Position numbers and translations under genes: made by a program
From: an uncultured Collinsella sp.
GTDB lineage: Bacteria; Actinomycetota; Coriobacteriia; Coriobacteriales; Coriobacteriaceae
Assembly: GCA_902476475.1 (NCBI GenBank)
Contig: CABSDO010000106.1
Location: forward strand, 1 to 5,964
Direction: 5' to 3'
DNA: 5,964 nucleotides
In this document: positions 5,824-5,964 of the stretch, piece after piece
Layout of the letters: each line of letters opens with the position of its first letter
How positions within the stretch are numbered: the first letter of the stretch is position 1
The notes under the pieces: generated by a model
What the model was told of the DNA's origin: nothing
The model's input: only the letters and a program-made list of their open reading frames with translations
Databases searched by the model: none

Positions 5824-5850
5824 GAAATGAATTACGTAAGTATTAGTGTT

Positions 5851-5898
5851 GCCCGTTTGACGGGCGAAACCGGTGCGGTTGTAGGGGGACCGCACCGG
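5851..5898 (-). promoter_or_regulatory. Tandem hairpins in the arcA-arcB spacer
   Basis: In transcript order, the first stem is CCGGTGCGG (5870-5878) with CCGCACCGG (5890-5898), 9 bp and an 11-base loop, starting 12 bases after the arcA stop. The second is GCCCGT (5851-5856) with ACGGGC (5860-5865), 6 bp and a 3-base loop. Only TTTCG follows the first stem, so it is at most a weak terminator. Such intercistronic stems often shield an upstream mRNA segment from 3' exonucleases or mark processing sites, which could give arcA more product than arcB. Confidence 0.6.
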
Positions 5899-5910
5899 AA
5901 ACGGAAAGAC

Positions 5911-5964
5911 TTAGAGGTCCTCGCGCCAGAAGGGCATGCTCATGCAGCGCGGGCCGCCGCGGCC
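5911..5964 (-). CDS. arcA: Arginine deiminase, C-terminal end only (runs off the right edge)
   Basis: The last 17 codons and TAA stop are visible: GRGGPRCMSMPFWREDL. This is the conserved C-terminus of arginine deiminase, whose GGPRCMSMP motif carries the nucleophilic cysteine that forms the thiouronium intermediate on the arginine guanidinium. The enzyme hydrolyses arginine to citrulline and ammonia, the first step of the pathway. The remaining roughly 390 residues lie beyond the window. Its position 105 bases before arcB on the same strand supports an arcAB unit. The fragment is short, but the motif is highly specific. Confidence 0.93.
   Translation of the reverse strand, partial: GRGGPRCMSMPFWREDL

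Noticed and set aside
5824..5846. Possible ArgR box (TGAATTACGTAAGTATTA) upstream of arcB
   Set aside because: One half resembles TGAAT, but the second half lacks the ATTCA complement. The symmetric part is only the 8-base TTACGTAA, which is too weak to call.
5806..5895. N-terminal extension of ArcB from ATG 5895
   Set aside because: It overlaps the intercistronic hairpins, and family N-termini and the AAAGGA site point to ATG 5805.

Overview
This 5,964-base window is moderately GC-rich. Every gene I can support lies on the minus strand, so transcription runs from the right edge to the left. Gene content suggests an anaerobic, gut-type actinobacterium of the Coriobacteriia (Collinsella-like). 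The reasons are an arginine deiminase operon with a DcuC/YfcC-type carrier, an actinobacterial-looking CTP synthase, a UPF0371/DUF1846 protein, and GC-rich codon use with strong Shine-Dalgarno sites. The taxon is an inference from style and family content, not a measurement.

In order of transcription: (1) 5964-3184 is the arginine deiminase module. It has the last 17 codons of arcA (arginine deiminase), then arcB (catabolic ornithine carbamoyltransferase), then a 12-TM carrier of the DcuC/YfcC family that probably exchanges arginine for ornithine (arcD-type). ArcA makes citrulline and ammonia from arginine. ArcB turns citrulline plus phosphate into ornithine and carbamoyl phosphate. The carrier would import arginine and export ornithine. 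Carbamate kinase (arcC), which makes the ATP, is not in the window. Both spacers inside the module contain strong hairpins. The arcB-carrier spacer contains a terminator-like stem, which suggests the carrier is made at a different level from ArcB.

(2) 3183-2709 is a 475-base gap with unusual content: a run of consecutive hairpins right after the carrier stop codon, a very strong terminator (2932-2973), a degenerate 74-base tandem repeat (2781-2928), and a TATAAT promoter element for the next gene.

(3) 2708-1227 is a complete UPF0371/DUF1846 gene of unknown function, closed by its own terminator (1171-1206). (4) 972-634 is a small winged-helix DNA-binding protein with an excellent ribosome-binding site, also followed by a terminator (576-610). 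(5) 455-1 is the N-terminal 151 codons of pyrG (CTP synthase), with a possible 16-codon upstream ORF ending 6 bases before it.

The coding regions belong to known families. No CRISPR array, transposase, tRNA or rRNA was seen. The most interesting material is non-coding: the multi-hairpin region downstream of the carrier, the tandem repeat beside it, and the folded spacers inside the arc operon.
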